Assembly: GCA_037367355.1 (NCBI GenBank)
Contig: CM074698.1
Span: 992,001 to 1,056,000, forward strand
Source of the DNA: Neoscytalidium dimidiatum
Lineage: Eukaryota > Ascomycota > Dothideomycetes > Botryosphaeriales > Botryosphaeriaceae
Length of the DNA stretch: 64,000 nt
Reading direction: 5' to 3'
Of the stretch, positions 18,776 through 30,459 are shown piece by piece. Position numbers and translations under genes: made by a program. The notes below the pieces were generated by a model that had not been told where the DNA came from, made no database searches, and worked only from the letters and a program-made list of their open reading frames with translations. How positions within the stretch are numbered: position 1 is the first letter of the stretch; the number at the start of each line of letters is the position of its first letter.

Positions 18776-21522
18776 TGCCCTCCTTCAATCCTCTCCGCAA
18801 CGTCAAGCGGGCATTGCAGCCATACGATCCCCTCCCCGGCGGAAACAGCTACATTGACTCCGACGACGATATTGAGAAGCGCCGCTCCATCGACAGCCTC
18901 GAATATCAGGACTCGTCCGATTCTTCCCCCTCTGCGTATGCCTCGCGCGTCCCCAACATGCAGGGCACCACCACCTCCGCCCAGTTTCACCGGAACCGCT
19001 CCGACTCGCGCGCGCGCAAAGCTTCCATGTCCGCGCCGCATCCTCCCTCCTACTCCTCCTCATACTACCACACACACCGCGTCAGCCGGAGGCGCTTCAG
19101 TCGCTGGTTCGCTTTATGCCTCGGCAGCACAGTAGTGTTCTTCATGATCTGGCTGAGCGCCATGGGTCGGAGGAGTCACATTGCTGTCGAGACAGGCGAG
19201 GCCGCCGCTAAGGATCCCCCGCCGCCAGCGCCCTGGGAGTCTTTTCCCTTCCTGAAACGCTACCACGGCGGTGTTCGCACTCTGGTCCCCCGCTCCGAAA
19301 ACAAGCCCGAGTACCCTGGCGACGGCTTCAACGCCTCCGAGCTGTTGGGTGCTCGCGACGAGGAAAGCCGTATGGAGAAACGTGGAGAAACCGGCGGCGA
19401 TGGTTGGAGCTACGAAGATGAGCGAGCCAAGGACCACGGTCTCCCACCTATGCAAATCTTCAGCCCCTACCCGGATTACTCCTCCACTGAGTACAAGAAG
19501 GAATTTGGTGCCGAGGTCAAGCCTTGTTTCTTAGATGAGAAGAAGGCCGAACGCGTACCCCAATTGCGTGTCTACCCCGGTGTCGTCAACGGCACTCCGG
19601 AGAATGTCATGGGGTCCTACGAGATCTTTGGCATTCGTGACGACGTTTGCTTCGAGCGCTTTGGGCGCCTGGGGCCGTACGGTCTTGGCTACAGCCGCAA
19701 GTATGGCGGTAGTGGTGCTGGAATGGAAGGAGACCGCGAGGGTGCTGACCAGGTCTGGGCGGATGACGACCAGGTCGATTTCAGACAGGTCAGATGGGCT
19801 GACGTGCAGAGCCGCTGCATAAAGGAGAACGATCATCGTTTCAAGCCCCGCGGAACCCCGATTGGCAACGGTCTCAGCCATTTTTACTTTGATGGCTACG
19901 AGGAGGTGAAGGCTGAGGAGCCACCCAAGAAGAAAATTGAGGCCAGAGAAGCACAAATGGATGACCCCGCTCCGCCAGTGCCACATGCCAATGACGAGGG
20001 TGCTACCAGATTCAGGCCCATCGATACCTCCGCTGCTGGATCAGAAGCGAAGGTCGACAAGTCTGGGAAGAAGTTTTCATCAGACGACGGGGAGACTAAG
20101 CCGTTCAAATTCGTGGATACATCTTCTTCGCAAACTTCTGGAAGTGCAGTGGAGAAGCCCAAGCGGGCTAAGAAGCTGCTGCCGCGCACCGCTGTCATCA
20201 TTCGCACTTGGCACGACTACCCTTATGATGATGAGGACCTGTTTTACCTTCGTGCAATCATCACCGAGCTTGCCCTCAACTCCGGCGGCGAGTACGAAGT
20301 CCATTTCTTGATTCACGTCAAGGACAATGACCTTCCCATCTGGTCGGACGAGGAGACATACCAGCGTGTTCTCAATGATTCTCTCCCTGAGGAATTCCGC
20401 GGTATGGGAACGCTTTGGACAGAGCGTCAGATGAGCTTGGTTTACGGAGGCCTGGCTGAGAGCAACTACCGTGATCTTCCCGTGTACGGCGCGTACAGGT
20501 CGAGCTTCCTACCTGTCCAACACTTCGCCCACATGCATCCCGAATACGATTTTTTCTGGCACTGGGAGATGGATGTCCGCTACACTGGTCACTTCTATCA
20601 CTTGTTCTCTAAGGTCAGTGAGTGGGCAAAGCAGCAGCCGCGGAAGGGCCTTTGGGAGCGCAACTCGCGCTTCTACGTCCCGCGTGAGCATGGTTCCTGG
20701 GACGACTTCAAGCACATGGTTCGCGTGCAGACGGAGCACGGCACAGCCTCCAAGAATAACATGTGGGCTGAGATGGCCAAGGACGACCCCAATGTTCCAG
20801 ATCATATCAAGGCTCAGGCCATTCAGAAGCCGGAGAAGCCTATCTGGGGACCCGAGGTGTCCGAGGATGACGAGATGGATACTCAAGATGACCCTGAAGT
20901 CCCCGATATCACCAAGGACAAATACGAGTGGGGTGTGGGTGAAGAAGCCGATCTCATCACTTTCAACCCACTCTTCGACCCTGATCGTACTAACTGGATC
21001 CTGGCCGACGACGTGACGGGTTACAATGTCTCAGAACGCAAGCCGCCGCGGCGCACAGCCATTATCACTGCCACGCGCCTGTCGAAGCGCCTCCTGAAGA
21101 TCATGCATCGGGAGACGTCTTTGCGCAAGCGGACCATGTTTTCGGAGATGTGGCCACCATCGTGCGCGCTGCATCATGGCCTCAAGGCTGTCTACGCGCC
21201 TCACCCGGTCTTCATCGACCGCCGCTGGCCTACTGACTACCTTGCCGCCATCATGAACAACGGCCGCAACGGAGCGGCAGGCGGTGCCAGAACGTCCGTA
21301 TTCTCTGACGAGCGGCAGCACAACTTCAGGGGTGTGACGTGGTACTATAACTCGGGCTTCGCGCCGAACCTGTGGAAACGCTGGCTTGGCTACGTCGTCG
21401 ATAACGATGGCGGCGAGGCGGAAGAGGTCTGGGGAGAGGGCCGCATGTGCCTGCCGGCGATGCTGCTGCATCCGGTTAAACAGGTGGACTTGGTGTTTGA
21501 GCATACTGATGGGGCTGAGTAA
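18775..21522 (+). CDS. DUF3405 type II membrane protein (915 aa)
   Basis: ATG 18775 begins the cytosolic tail; in-frame codons upstream have no ATG. Residues 1-105 are basic and Ser/Tyr-rich. One TM segment (about 109-130, ALCLGSTVVFFMIWLSAM) is preceded by RRR, giving type II topology with a large luminal part. A charged Lys/Glu stem reaches about residue 465. The DUF3405 domain then runs to the end: RTAVIIRTWHDYPYDDED, VHFLIHVKDNDLP, and FFWHWEMDVRYTGHFYHL near residue 597. The E-M-D inside that last block sits like the DxD metal site of GT-A glycosyltransferases, so a Golgi transferase role is a fair inference, but no activity is established for the family to my knowledge. Single exon of usual family length. 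Short upstream frame overlaps its start. Confidence 0.9.
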   Translation: MPSFNPLRNVKRALQPYDPLPGGNSYIDSDDDIEKRRSIDSLEYQDSSDSSPSAYASRVPNMQGTTTSAQFHRNRSDSRARKASMSAPHPPSYSSSYYHTHRVSRRRFSRWFALCLGSTVVFFMIWLSAMGRRSHIAVETGEAAAKDPPPPAPWESFPFLKRYHGGVRTLVPRSENKPEYPGDGFNASELLGARDEESRMEKRGETGGDGWSYEDERAKDHGLPPMQIFSPYPDYSSTEYKKEFGAEVKPCFLDEKKAERVPQLRVYPGVVNGTPENVMGSYEIFGIRDDVCFERFGRLGPYGLGYSRKYGGSGAGMEGDREGADQVWADDDQVDFRQVRWADVQSRCIKENDHRFKPRGTPIGNGLSHFYFDGYEEVKAEEPPKKKIEAREAQMDDPAPPVPHANDEGATRFRPIDTSAAGSEAKVDKSGKKFSSDDGETKPFKFVDTSSSQTSGSAVEKPKRAKKLLPRTAVIIRTWHDYPYDDEDLFYLRAIITELALNSGGEYEVHFLIHVKDNDLPIWSDEETYQRVLNDSLPEEFRGMGTLWTERQMSLVYGGLAESNYRDLPVYGAYRSSFLPVQHFAHMHPEYDFFWHWEMDVRYTGHFYHLFSKVSEWAKQQPRKGLWERNSRFYVPREHGSWDDFKHMVRVQTEHGTASKNNMWAEMAKDDPNVPDHIKAQAIQKPEKPIWGPEVSEDDEMDTQDDPEVPDITKDKYEWGVGEEADLITFNPLFDPDRTNWILADDVTGYNVSERKPPRRTAIITATRLSKRLLKIMHRETSLRKRTMFSEMWPPSCALHHGLKAVYAPHPVFIDRRWPTDYLAAIMNNGRNGAAGGARTSVFSDERQHNFRGVTWYYNSGFAPNLWKRWLGYVVDNDGGEAEEVWGEGRMCLPAMLLHPVKQVDLVFEHTDGAE

Positions 21523-24500
21523 CTAAAAGTCTAAATCAGCCTTCCCCTTACCTCACCAGCTAAGGGTTGCACAGCGTTCTTGGGTGGTGGTTGGATGGAG
21601 GAAGACGCAGATGAGACGATCTTGGGATATACGGGCTATTTTTCTCGCACTGCCCTGTACAGATGATGCACACGACCCGTTGTTTGTTTTTCTTTTCTTT
21701 TTTTTTTTCCCAGCAAGAGAAGTTTCGGCCCGACGTCTTCTTTCTATTTGCTACAGGAGAGATATCCTCTGGTATGGCGTGTTAGGGGCGTTTTTCTCTT
21801 CCTTTTCTCCCGCATGTACCCCCGTCAGCGAGTTTCCCTGTTTTCCCACATTGTTAATTAGTAGGGTTTGAGAGCATAATGTAACGGTACATATAATGAC
21901 GCCGGGGAGAGGGACGAGAGAGGAAAGCAAATGATCAGAAATTCGAAGGCGAAAATACCGGGCAGACGAATAGGAAGGCACAGAGGTAGATAGGGAAAAA
22001 AAAAATATGAAATGCTGGTCATGACTAGTGTGCGGCTGTGTCAATGCCGAATGAGGCTTGGACGACTTTTTCTCATGCAGAATGGGGCGAAGGATGCTTC
22101 CCTCTTGCAGTAATGAAACTTTGGGCCCATGTCGGCCAAGTAAACGCCCAGCCGGATGTTGCTTGTTCCTGGGGGATCGAGGGCGGAAGATGCGGATCCC
22201 GCGCTATGCGAAGAGCGGAGTTCGACATATCGACGTTGACAAGGCTGCCTTCAAAGGCGTTGCAAAGATACGCAACGATACACGTTCAAGGTTGAAGTAC
22301 CCAGTGGTCCGGACGTGGACGTCATATGTTTTGCTGATCATTCACTCCCGGACGACTTCTTTCTCACTTGGCGTCGCAATAGGCTCGACTGTTACATAAT
22401 TTTATTTTTGAGAGAGCACCTCATACACGCGAGAGGTTCTTACGGTTCTCTTTAATCAAGGGCGATTCCTGGTATATTCATTTACGAGGCAGTGAATCCC
22501 CAGCGGCTAGGCTCTTTTGGGCAAATGAGGTAGTGAATCTGTCGCCACTAGTCCGGTAAGGGAAACGAGGCGCGTGAGGTGGCAGCCAGGCCGGGAGGGG
22601 CTGTGTGTTCGCACTGCCGACCGATCGGTCGGCTGTTGCGGGCCTGCTGCGTGCCGAAGAAGAGGGAGGAGCAGGATGTGAAACCGGGAGGAGCAGGTGA
22701 TAAAGGCTGAGAGCCAGGCTCCCCAGGCATCCCCAGCTTTTAGATAAAGGGTGTGTACTGTTCATCCAAGATCAAATAGGGGGGGGGGGGAGGGATTTGA
22801 GTCACGGCAGCATGTAAGAGTAACACTATAATTAGAGAATAAGGCGGATGGTATAGGCAACGGTTGGGAGTCTCCCGTGGTTTAAGGTTTTTCGGCCTTC
22901 TGACGTAGTCTGTCGGTCCGAGGTGCCCACGGATGTTAAAGCAAGTTAGTTGCACGAAGGATCCATGGCATGAGCTTGCATTTAGACGCAGTGTGGTAGG
23001 GTTTGTTTGGAGGCGGTGATGCGCTGGGGCAGGCAGCACGGCCATGCTCGATTATCTGCAGCTCTCGGGATAGGTCTGCATCTGCAGCATCAAGCGGGAC
23101 TCGATTCGTTCGTCTTTACGAATATCTCTAAGATACTTGTCTTCGATGATGATGAGTTGCCGGCCTGAGATTGCGAAGATTTTAGGTTATATCGGCACGA
23201 ACGTCCCGTAGCGGTCAGCATTAACAGTCTTTCACTGGACTACCGCTGGCACGGGTCGGTGTCCTGCTACCAGCATCTGCGCCTTGCTCATTTCTTCTCG
23301 TCTTCGCCTGTAGGGAGCAGCGCTGCGTACCATGGAGCCTCGGTCGCGAAAGAAAAAGCGCCGGGCTCAATGCGCAACGCTGGTGGCCTTGCCCAGAACA
23401 AGGGTAGATGCCGCTCTACCCACGGCTTCACGGCACCAGGAACCTCGTTCAGACAGTTTTCGATCAGGAACAGGCGTGTCTCCAAGGCTCCATCGGGCAG
23501 CTTACGCAGCCCGTCACTGCGCCCTGCAGTGTCGGCCTTCTCACCGGCGGCGCTATCTGACGGCATTGGCTCGCCCTGCAAGCTGCGTTCTGCAGGTCAT
23601 AGCGCTCTTACCGGGAAACCCAGTGCTGATGGTCTTGCACCGCCGCTGGGTTCTGGGCCGGATCGGAGGCGGCTCTGTCGGCGGGCATGCACCCGCACCC
23701 GCATCTGCATCTGGTGACCGTGAAGCTACACACACCACGCGTCCGCTCACGCCCTTCCAATGTCGGATAAAGAGATGTCGGGCGGGTGGATTCTACCGGG
23801 CGGCTCGGCGCGCGGAGCGAAGAGGAAACGCGGAGGCGACGCAGCGGCAGCCCCACCCTCGCACACACACAAGCTTCGACAAGAATGCGCTCAAGCCTTC
23901 CGAGCTCCACTCAAGCACGAGCTGCCTGTTCAAGCTCGTCAAGATAAACGCCTCACTTGGCGTTTTCAACGTCGTCCACGCTCCACGTGCACCGCCGCCC
24001 ATGCCGCCGCTTGTTTCCCGTCACGTCGCATTGGAAGGCTGGTCAATTCCCGTCCGATCCTGGGCCATTCTCAAGGATTGGCGACACTGCCAAACGCTCG
24101 GCGAATCGTTTCTACCATGCCTCCCCGGCCCGGTGGATGGGCGGGCGGTGCTTAGTGGTCGGTGGTCAGAGGACGGCGGACAGCGGCCAGCAGACAGCGG
24201 CCAGCTTCCCCCGCATCGCCGCTCGCTCGCCCTCGCCCAGGCACTAGCAGCCCAGATGGCCGTGTTCCAGTAATCTGTCAGACAAAGTAATGCCTCCACC
24301 TGCATCTGGGAAGCTGCGCGAACGCTCGAGGCTCCGGACAGTCCCGCCAGCCATGGCGCCCTACCTGATCAGACCGCCGCCCGAGCTTCCTGGCAAATTC
24401 CACCATAGAGGAGCAAGAGCCACGCACCCCAACCCCACGGCCGGCGTGATGCAGCAACCGCCCGTGCAGCTGCCCGTTGACCGGCCAGACCCTCCACACG

Positions 24501-25013
24501 GCCTCCCTCCTCCATGCATGGTCTCCCATGCTCCCATGCCCTTGCTGCGCAAGGCTTGCACGTCTCCTCGGCCGGAACCTTGAAGCGGAAAATCTGCCCC
24601 GGCTAGCCTCGATTTTGGGACGTCATCAGCACACTCCTGGTGTAGTCTACGAGCCTGGTGCCATTGCTCTTCCAGTCCCGTCATTTTATCAATACTATTT
24701 ACAGAAACGAAACGTTTTTGATCTCTGCACAGCCTATCACCCGCCACACGCTCCATCACCACACAGCTACCCAATCTCTGTCAGGCAGTCCGCCGTCCCG
24801 TCTAAGCCTTGGTACCCGCTGCCAGTAGCATCGCCTCAACCCATCCCGCTGCCCAAACCCACACCCGAGCAGTCGATCCACCTTGGCATAGTGGAGATTA
24901 CGCTCGCCAAGAGCGGGATCGTGAGGGGAAGCACGGTTTGCTAGATGGAGGTAAGGCCATGCTCACACGCGTACAGCCTGCTCTTCGCGTCTTGCTCGGC
25001 CTTCACGTCAAAC
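21523..25013. other. Intergenic, about 3.5 kb without supported gene
   Basis: A T-rich stretch near 21690 fits a 3' UTR. A 12-G run lies at 22779-22790 and a perfect 16-bp palindrome at 22617-22632. Large open frames at 23.3-24.3 kb occur in GC-rich sequence, overlap on both strands and show no domain or codon evidence, so I regard them as chance. Confidence 0.45.
22779..22790. repeat. Poly-G tract (12 nt)
   Basis: Uninterrupted run of 12 G on the plus strand in non-coding sequence; potential length polymorphism. Confidence 0.85.
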
Positions 25014-25020
25014 TATAAAG
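25014..25020 (+). promoter_or_regulatory. TATA box of oxalate decarboxylase gene
   Basis: TATAAAG, 91 bp before the ATG at 25111, followed by a pyrimidine-rich leader. Confidence 0.55.
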
Positions 25021-25110
25021 CCCGAGCATGTCCACGCCGAACAATTCTCTTTCGCTCCTCAGCCCTCGCTGGTCACTCGCATCACGCCTGCCTCAATCTT
25101 TTCTGCCACA

Positions 25111-26640
25111 ATGGTTCAAAGTCTCTCTCTCCTCCTCGCATTGTCCGCCCTTCGTGCGGTTCACGGCGCGCCTGCCGTAGATCCTCTGCGCGGTTCTACC
25201 GACCTCCAGGGCTACAACCCGTCGAACATTCTGACCGATGAGGATACCACCAAGGTTGACTACGAGCTCGCTCCGGGACAGTCAGAAGACGCAAACCTCG
25301 GCCTCTATTTGGACTTCTCGGACATCGACAACCCGCAGCCCATTCGTGGCGCTAAGGGCGGCACCGACCCGGGCCCTCACAACTCAATCATCGACAAACA
25401 GAACAGTGATAAGTTGGCACCTCCTGGAACTGACCATGGCCAGACCATCAGCGCTCAATGGAGCATGGGTCTCAGCCACGCCAAGCTGGGTAAGGAGGGA
25501 GCTGGCTGGTCGAGGCAGCAAAACGAGGTCGTCCTGCCCGATGCCACTGCCATGGCTGGCGTCGATATGCGTCTGGAGCCTGGTGGATACCGCGAGCTGC
25601 ATTGGCACGTTGCAGGCGAATGGGCTTTGATGCTCAACGGCACCGTCCGTGTACAGGTATGTCAGGTCCGAACCATCTTTGAAGGTGCCTTTGCTGACGG
25701 TACCAGGCTGTCCAAGAAGATGGAAAGACTTTTGTGGATGATGTTAGCAAGGGCGATGTCTGGTTCTTCCCACCGTAAGTGGCTCATTGTTGTTGAACCC
25801 GTAAGATTCGCATCTGACAGAAGACAGCGGTATCCCTCACTCCCTCCAAGCCCTCGACGGCGGTGCCGAGTTCATGCTGGTCTTTGATGACGGAAGCTTC
25901 TCGGAAGACAACACCTTCCTTGCTTCGGAGATTTTTGCTCACAACCCCGTAAGCAACCCGCAGAAAATACCGCACTTGGCAAGCTCGTATTAATAAACAT
26001 AATGCAGAAAGAGGTGCTTGCGAAGAACCTCCACGTGAACACTTCCGCCTTCGACGATATCCCGGACGGAGAACTTTTCATCTTCCCCGGCACACCGGCG
26101 CCTAAGGATATCGAGCAGCAGAACGTGACGGGCTCAGCTGGCGTGCTCACCGGCCCGGCCAGCTACACCTATCACTTCTCCGAGCAACAGGCTCATGAAG
26201 TTCCCGGCGGCAGCGTCAAGATTGTCGACCCGCTCACCTTCCCCGCCGCACCCAACTTCTCTGCCGCCCTCGTCACTATCAAGCCCGGTGCCCTGCGTGA
26301 GGTTCACTGGCATCCCAGCTCCGACGAGTGGTCTTTCTTCATCGCCGGCTCTGCTCGTGCCACCCTGTTCACCCCGCCGGACGTCGCCACCACCTTCGAC
26401 TACCATGCGGGTGATGTCGGATACTTCCCCAAGTCCAACTCGCACTACATTGAGAATGTCGGTGACGATGATGTCATCCTTCTTGAGGTTCTTCAGGCGG
26501 ACCACTTCTCGGACATGTCGCTGAGCCAGTGGCTCGCGCTTACGCCCCACCAAATCGTCATTGACACTCTCAACCTGTCCAACGAGACGGTGGATGCGTT
26601 CCCCAAAGAGAAGGAGATCGTTGTTGCTGGTTCTTCCTAA
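25111..26640 (+). CDS. Secreted bicupin oxalate decarboxylase
   Basis: Converts oxalate to formate and CO2 with Mn; in fungi it acts outside the cell or in the wall and limits oxalate and acidity. Four exons: 25111-25656, 25707-25774, 25828-25948 and 26008-26640, giving 455 aa. All three introns are GT-AG and keep frame. Signal peptide residues 1-20. Cupin 1 has metal ligands H164, H166 and E170 (HWHVAGEW) and H209 (GIPHSLQ). The lid loop reads S230-E-D-N-T234, close to the SENST loop of decarboxylases, and keeps the catalytic Glu (E231); oxidases of the family have a different lid. Cupin 2 has H345, H347, E352 (HWHPSSDEW) and H391. Thus both metal sites are complete and decarboxylase is favoured over oxidase. 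A TATA box sits 91 bp upstream, suggesting an inducible gene. Neighbours on the right are also catabolic or detoxifying enzymes. Confidence 0.93.
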
Positions 26641-28413
26641 GGGGTTTTTTTTTATTTCTTCTGTTCATATTGAGCGCTCATGATTTCTATATGACTTTTG
26701 GCCGCGGCGTGGCAGGGGCGCGCAGGACGCTCGCGTTATCCATTGGTATGCCAAACTTACTTCTCACTGTCAATATGGACTGCAGCTCCGTAGACACAAA
26801 TTTGAACGATTATGGTCGCACATATTGGTACATACAACGTTTCTAGTAACCCATTGAACGCTTCAGAGTCCCTGAAATAAGTCCATCAAGTTCTGTAGAG
26901 CTCTGGTGATCTCGCCCGGTACAATTGAATTGAGATTTAGACTTCTCTCAACAACGCGCCCAATCTCATGATCAGCTTATTCTTTTTTTCCTTTCCCTAC
27001 ATCCCCTTAGTTCCTCGACAAGGATCAGCTGGAGCTGTCATCCCTGACCCCCGCCGCAGCTTACATTCTTGCCCCTCATTCCGCCCTAAAATCCCGTCCA
27101 ATCCCAAGCTCGCGCATCTTGCATCATCCCTCTTCCCTGCGTCCGTGCTGACCCTCGCCTGCCGATTCATCCGTGGGTTCATCGAATGGGGCCTCCATGA
27201 TGCCCCTTTCCTGCGCTTTTCAGAATTATCACCGAACACCGAGATGCGATGTCCGTCCTTCCCCGCATTCTGTGAGCTTCCATGTGTTGTATCTTGGCGA
27301 GGAGCGGTGGACTGCCTCTAATCCGTTAGATGGTGCGCTTCTCAATACTGCAAACAACAGCAGGTTCCTGCAAGAGTCCTCGGAGCTTTCTTTTTTCTTT
27401 TTCTTCTTGTAGTTACTTTGCCGCGTGGGCGGCGTTCTCCGCGAGATAGGCCGTCGATACTTTTTTGTCATGCGTATGCGTCATTCTGTCTCAGCGTGGA
27501 ATTGGATTCCAAATGCCATGTTTGCTGCAGACTCGCTTGCCCTGGTTCGCAGCTGCGGAGGCGGGTAGGACGCCTAGCTCGGGTCGGTGAGCGAGGCCGA
27601 GTGTCCCTTTTCAAGGTTGGCCGTCCCGGGCTCGGGTTGCCGACACTCCCCCGTAGGATAAAGGCTTCGGTCGGTTTCCTGTTTATTTTGCTTCAGGCTT
27701 TATTAAATTCGACGATTATTTAGCAGGCTCGGATGGCTGCGTATCCCACAGGAGGCTCGGAGCGAGGGCCGAGATCTCTTCTGCTTAAACGTCGACTAAG
27801 GCTGCTTGTACTTTGCTTAGGCTTGGATTGGATACTCGAGGGGCTGGATGCAGAGTAATACCAAAGGTCATTTGTTCCACGTCGTTATGCTCTGCGTTGC
27901 AGGAGCTGTTTGCTGGAGTCTCCACTTTAGCATGATAAACTAAGAGGGAATCATGTATATTCTTTCTCTCACATCTTCGAAGGCTCTGCTTCGATAATCG
28001 AGACCTACTTAGGGAAAGCGATTATTACTATAGAAATTGCAATCCTAACCAGTACTAGGAATATATCTCAGGCTAGTAAGCACAACTTTCATTGGTCAAC
28101 ATTTTTTGCTATTGCTCACAACCCATTGAATTTCCGGCATTTCGATCTCCCAACTACCTGCCAAGGGACATGTTCGATTCCGAGTCGGAAAAGGTTCTGG
28201 CTCTGCCTTTTTGGCTGGAACGGGATATGTGGTGGTCCACATCCCGGCGAATCTTAGCCAATGCGGGGGCCGAGGAGCCGCGGGAACCAGCACAGCGGGC
28301 GGCTCCTCAATGTGAGATTCTTATAAGAACTTCACAACTAATAATCTGGATTTGAATCGGTTTCTACAATCGCGAAGTGCCTTTATTCGCCCATGTGGAA
28401 TATTTGGGATTGC
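26641..28413. other. Intergenic, no supported gene
   Basis: About 1.8 kb. A T-run directly after the oxalate decarboxylase stop marks the 3' UTR. Open frames at 26968-27723 and 28092-28355 lack domains and clear splice partners. Confidence 0.45.
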
Positions 28414-28420
28414 TATAAAA
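28414..28420 (+). promoter_or_regulatory. TATA box of FAH-like gene
   Basis: TATAAAA, 148 bp before the ATG at 28562. Confidence 0.55.
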
Positions 28421-28561
28421 CCTCGCGACGCTCATCCAGAGATACGCCAAGAGCTTGGGCAGAACACACCGAAGAACAAATCACAAAATTTGGGAACTCA
28501 ATCAAAAACACATCCGTAACGGCTACAAACTGGTATTGGCACGTGTCTGAACTTCAGCAAG

Positions 28562-30459
28562 ATGAGTGGTAGTCAATTTCCGGTTGAGAATGTTCCGTTT
28601 GGGATCATCTCAACCTCCGACAAGGTAATAGCTAGCCACTCATCATCGGTAAAGCGTTCACTCCTAGTTTCACCTACTTCTACTCTACCGAGACACACTT
28701 TGATCTGCTATATATGACTCGAACTTATGCCTGAGAGCAGCCAACCCACCTACGTCCCGCCACGCGCATTCAAGACACCGCCATCGATCTCTCCGCACTC
28801 TCAGCGCTCGAAGCCTTCTCGGGCATCCGTGGCTATTCCAGCTCAGTTTTCGAGAATGCCAGATCCCTCAACCAATTTGCGGCCTTGGCTCCGAGCGTGC
28901 GCAGAGCAGTCCGCAGCCGCATTCAGGAGATTTGGAAGGATGAAGGATTGCGGAGGAACTTCGAGAGCACTTTCCTGCCGGCAGCCAGTGTTACAAACCA
29001 TCTACCCATGGAGACGGTTAACTATGCGGATTATGTTTCCAGCCGGGGACATGCTGAAAATGTGGGTAAAAGTCTCCTTCCTTTTGGCCTTTCCGAGCGT
29101 TTCTGGCAACGTATGAGCAGGGTAGATAGATATAGCGAACAAATTCTTTTGCTGCGACAAAGCTCTGTAAATGATGCAGCAGATGCGGTTAAGAGTTGAC
29201 ATGTTTCTAACAGATGGCCGACGTTCTCAATCATCCAACACCCTTCCGTGCCCCTTTCTATCATTCCCCCCTAGGCTACTATGGGAACTCGAGGAATATT
29301 GTCGTTTCCGATACCCCAGTATACCGTTTCGCCGGTGTAAGGAGCGGCCAATTCCAGACTGATGGCCCCGCAGAGTCCGGCCCCTCCCAGAAATTCGACT
29401 TCGAGCTGGAGCTGGGTGTGTACCTAGCAAGACCGTCAAAGATTGGCCAGCGGATCAAGCTGGAGGACGTGGATGATTACGTCTTCGGGTTCGTGCTGTT
29501 GAATGACTGGAGCGGTGCGTATTCAAGATATATCCTATCAAACTCTATCTTCAATTCTGCGTGGATTAGCATCTATATCACTCCCGCCGCTGTCGCTCCT
29601 TCCTCAACGCAACACACTCTCTGCAACCATAATGCACGGCGTGGAAGAGTCCATCCATGATCCTTCTCAAGCTCACACCATCACTTCAACGGCCCCCCTT
29701 TCCTCCACCTCCCAGAACTAACACTTTCCCCACCCAAACATAGCCCGCGACATCCAATCCTCCGAGTCCGCCGGCCCAACAGGCCCCTTCCTCGGCAAAT
29801 CCGGCTGCGTCACCATCTCGCCCTGGGTCGTCACGCTGGACGCGCTCGCGCCCGCCCGCGTCCCGCGCCAGATGGCGGCCCGGCTCCCCTTCGTCGACTA
29901 CCTCTCCGGCGGGGACGGCGGCGGACCGGCCGACGGCCGCCTTCCCTGCATCGACCTGCGCTGCTCGGTCGGCCTGAGGCCCGCGGGCGGCGAGGTCGTC
30001 GAGGTGTGCCGGACCGAGTACCGGCAGACGTACTGGACGCACGCGCAGCTGGTGGCGCACCAGACGCGCAACGGGAGCGCGGTCGGGACGGGCGATCTGC
30101 TCGGTACGGGGACGATGTCGATGTTCGAGGTGAGTTTCGGGCATCACTCACTCACTCACTCTCTCTCTCTCTCTCTCTCTTTTATATTATTTTTATCTTT
30201 CCCCCTTTCTATTGCTCTTTGGTCTGGGAAGGTTTGCTGATGGCGGGATTTGTAGAGCGATGACTTGGGCCGCTGCTGCTTGGCTGAGCGGTCGTACAAC
30301 GGGACGAAGCCGTTTGACGTCGGCGGCGGACAGACGAGGACGTGGCTGGAGGATGGAGATGAGGTCAATATACAGGGCTGGGTGCATGATGCAAAGACCG
30401 GAGAGAGGCTGTTTGGATTTGGCGACTGCAGAGGCGTCGTGGTGCCGCTGCCGGAGTAG
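28562..30459 (+). CDS. Fumarylacetoacetate-hydrolase-like enzyme (424 aa)
   Basis: FAH cleaves fumarylacetoacetate to fumarate and acetoacetate at the end of tyrosine catabolism. Five exons inferred: 28562-28624, 28741-29061, 29214-29514, 29744-30129 and 30256-30459. Frame and family alignment (ISTSDK|PTHL, HAEN|MADV, NDWS|ARDI, MFE|SDDL) support each junction; the 29062-29213 intron (GTGGGT donor) is the least certain. Against the human enzyme (from memory) the Ca/Mg ligands and catalytic residues are kept: D118 and H125 (human D126, H133), E192 and E194 (FELEL), D226 (NDWSARD), K247 (FLGKS) and the late Glu in AERSYNGTKP. Substrate-binding Tyr159 matches Y150, but the position of Arg142 is occupied by N134, within a rearranged loop. 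It may therefore be a paralogue with another acylpyruvate substrate. No homogentisate dioxygenase is nearby; the next gene is a GST, but not of the maleylacetoacetate isomerase (zeta) type. Confidence 0.85.
30145..30180. repeat. CACT/CT microsatellite in intron
   Basis: CACT units running into about 11 CT dinucleotides within the fourth intron of the FAH-like gene. Confidence 0.85.

Noticed and set aside
23332..24273. 313-codon plus-strand open frame
   Set aside because: GC-rich spacer with equally open overlapping frames on both strands, high Arg/Pro/Ala content and no domain or splice support.
28165..28185. B-box-like GTTCGATTCC
   Set aside because: No matching A box or acceptor stem in the preceding 60 nt.
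29686..30151. Minus-strand frames over the fourth exon of the FAH-like gene
   Set aside because: Antisense shadows of a conserved FAH exon.
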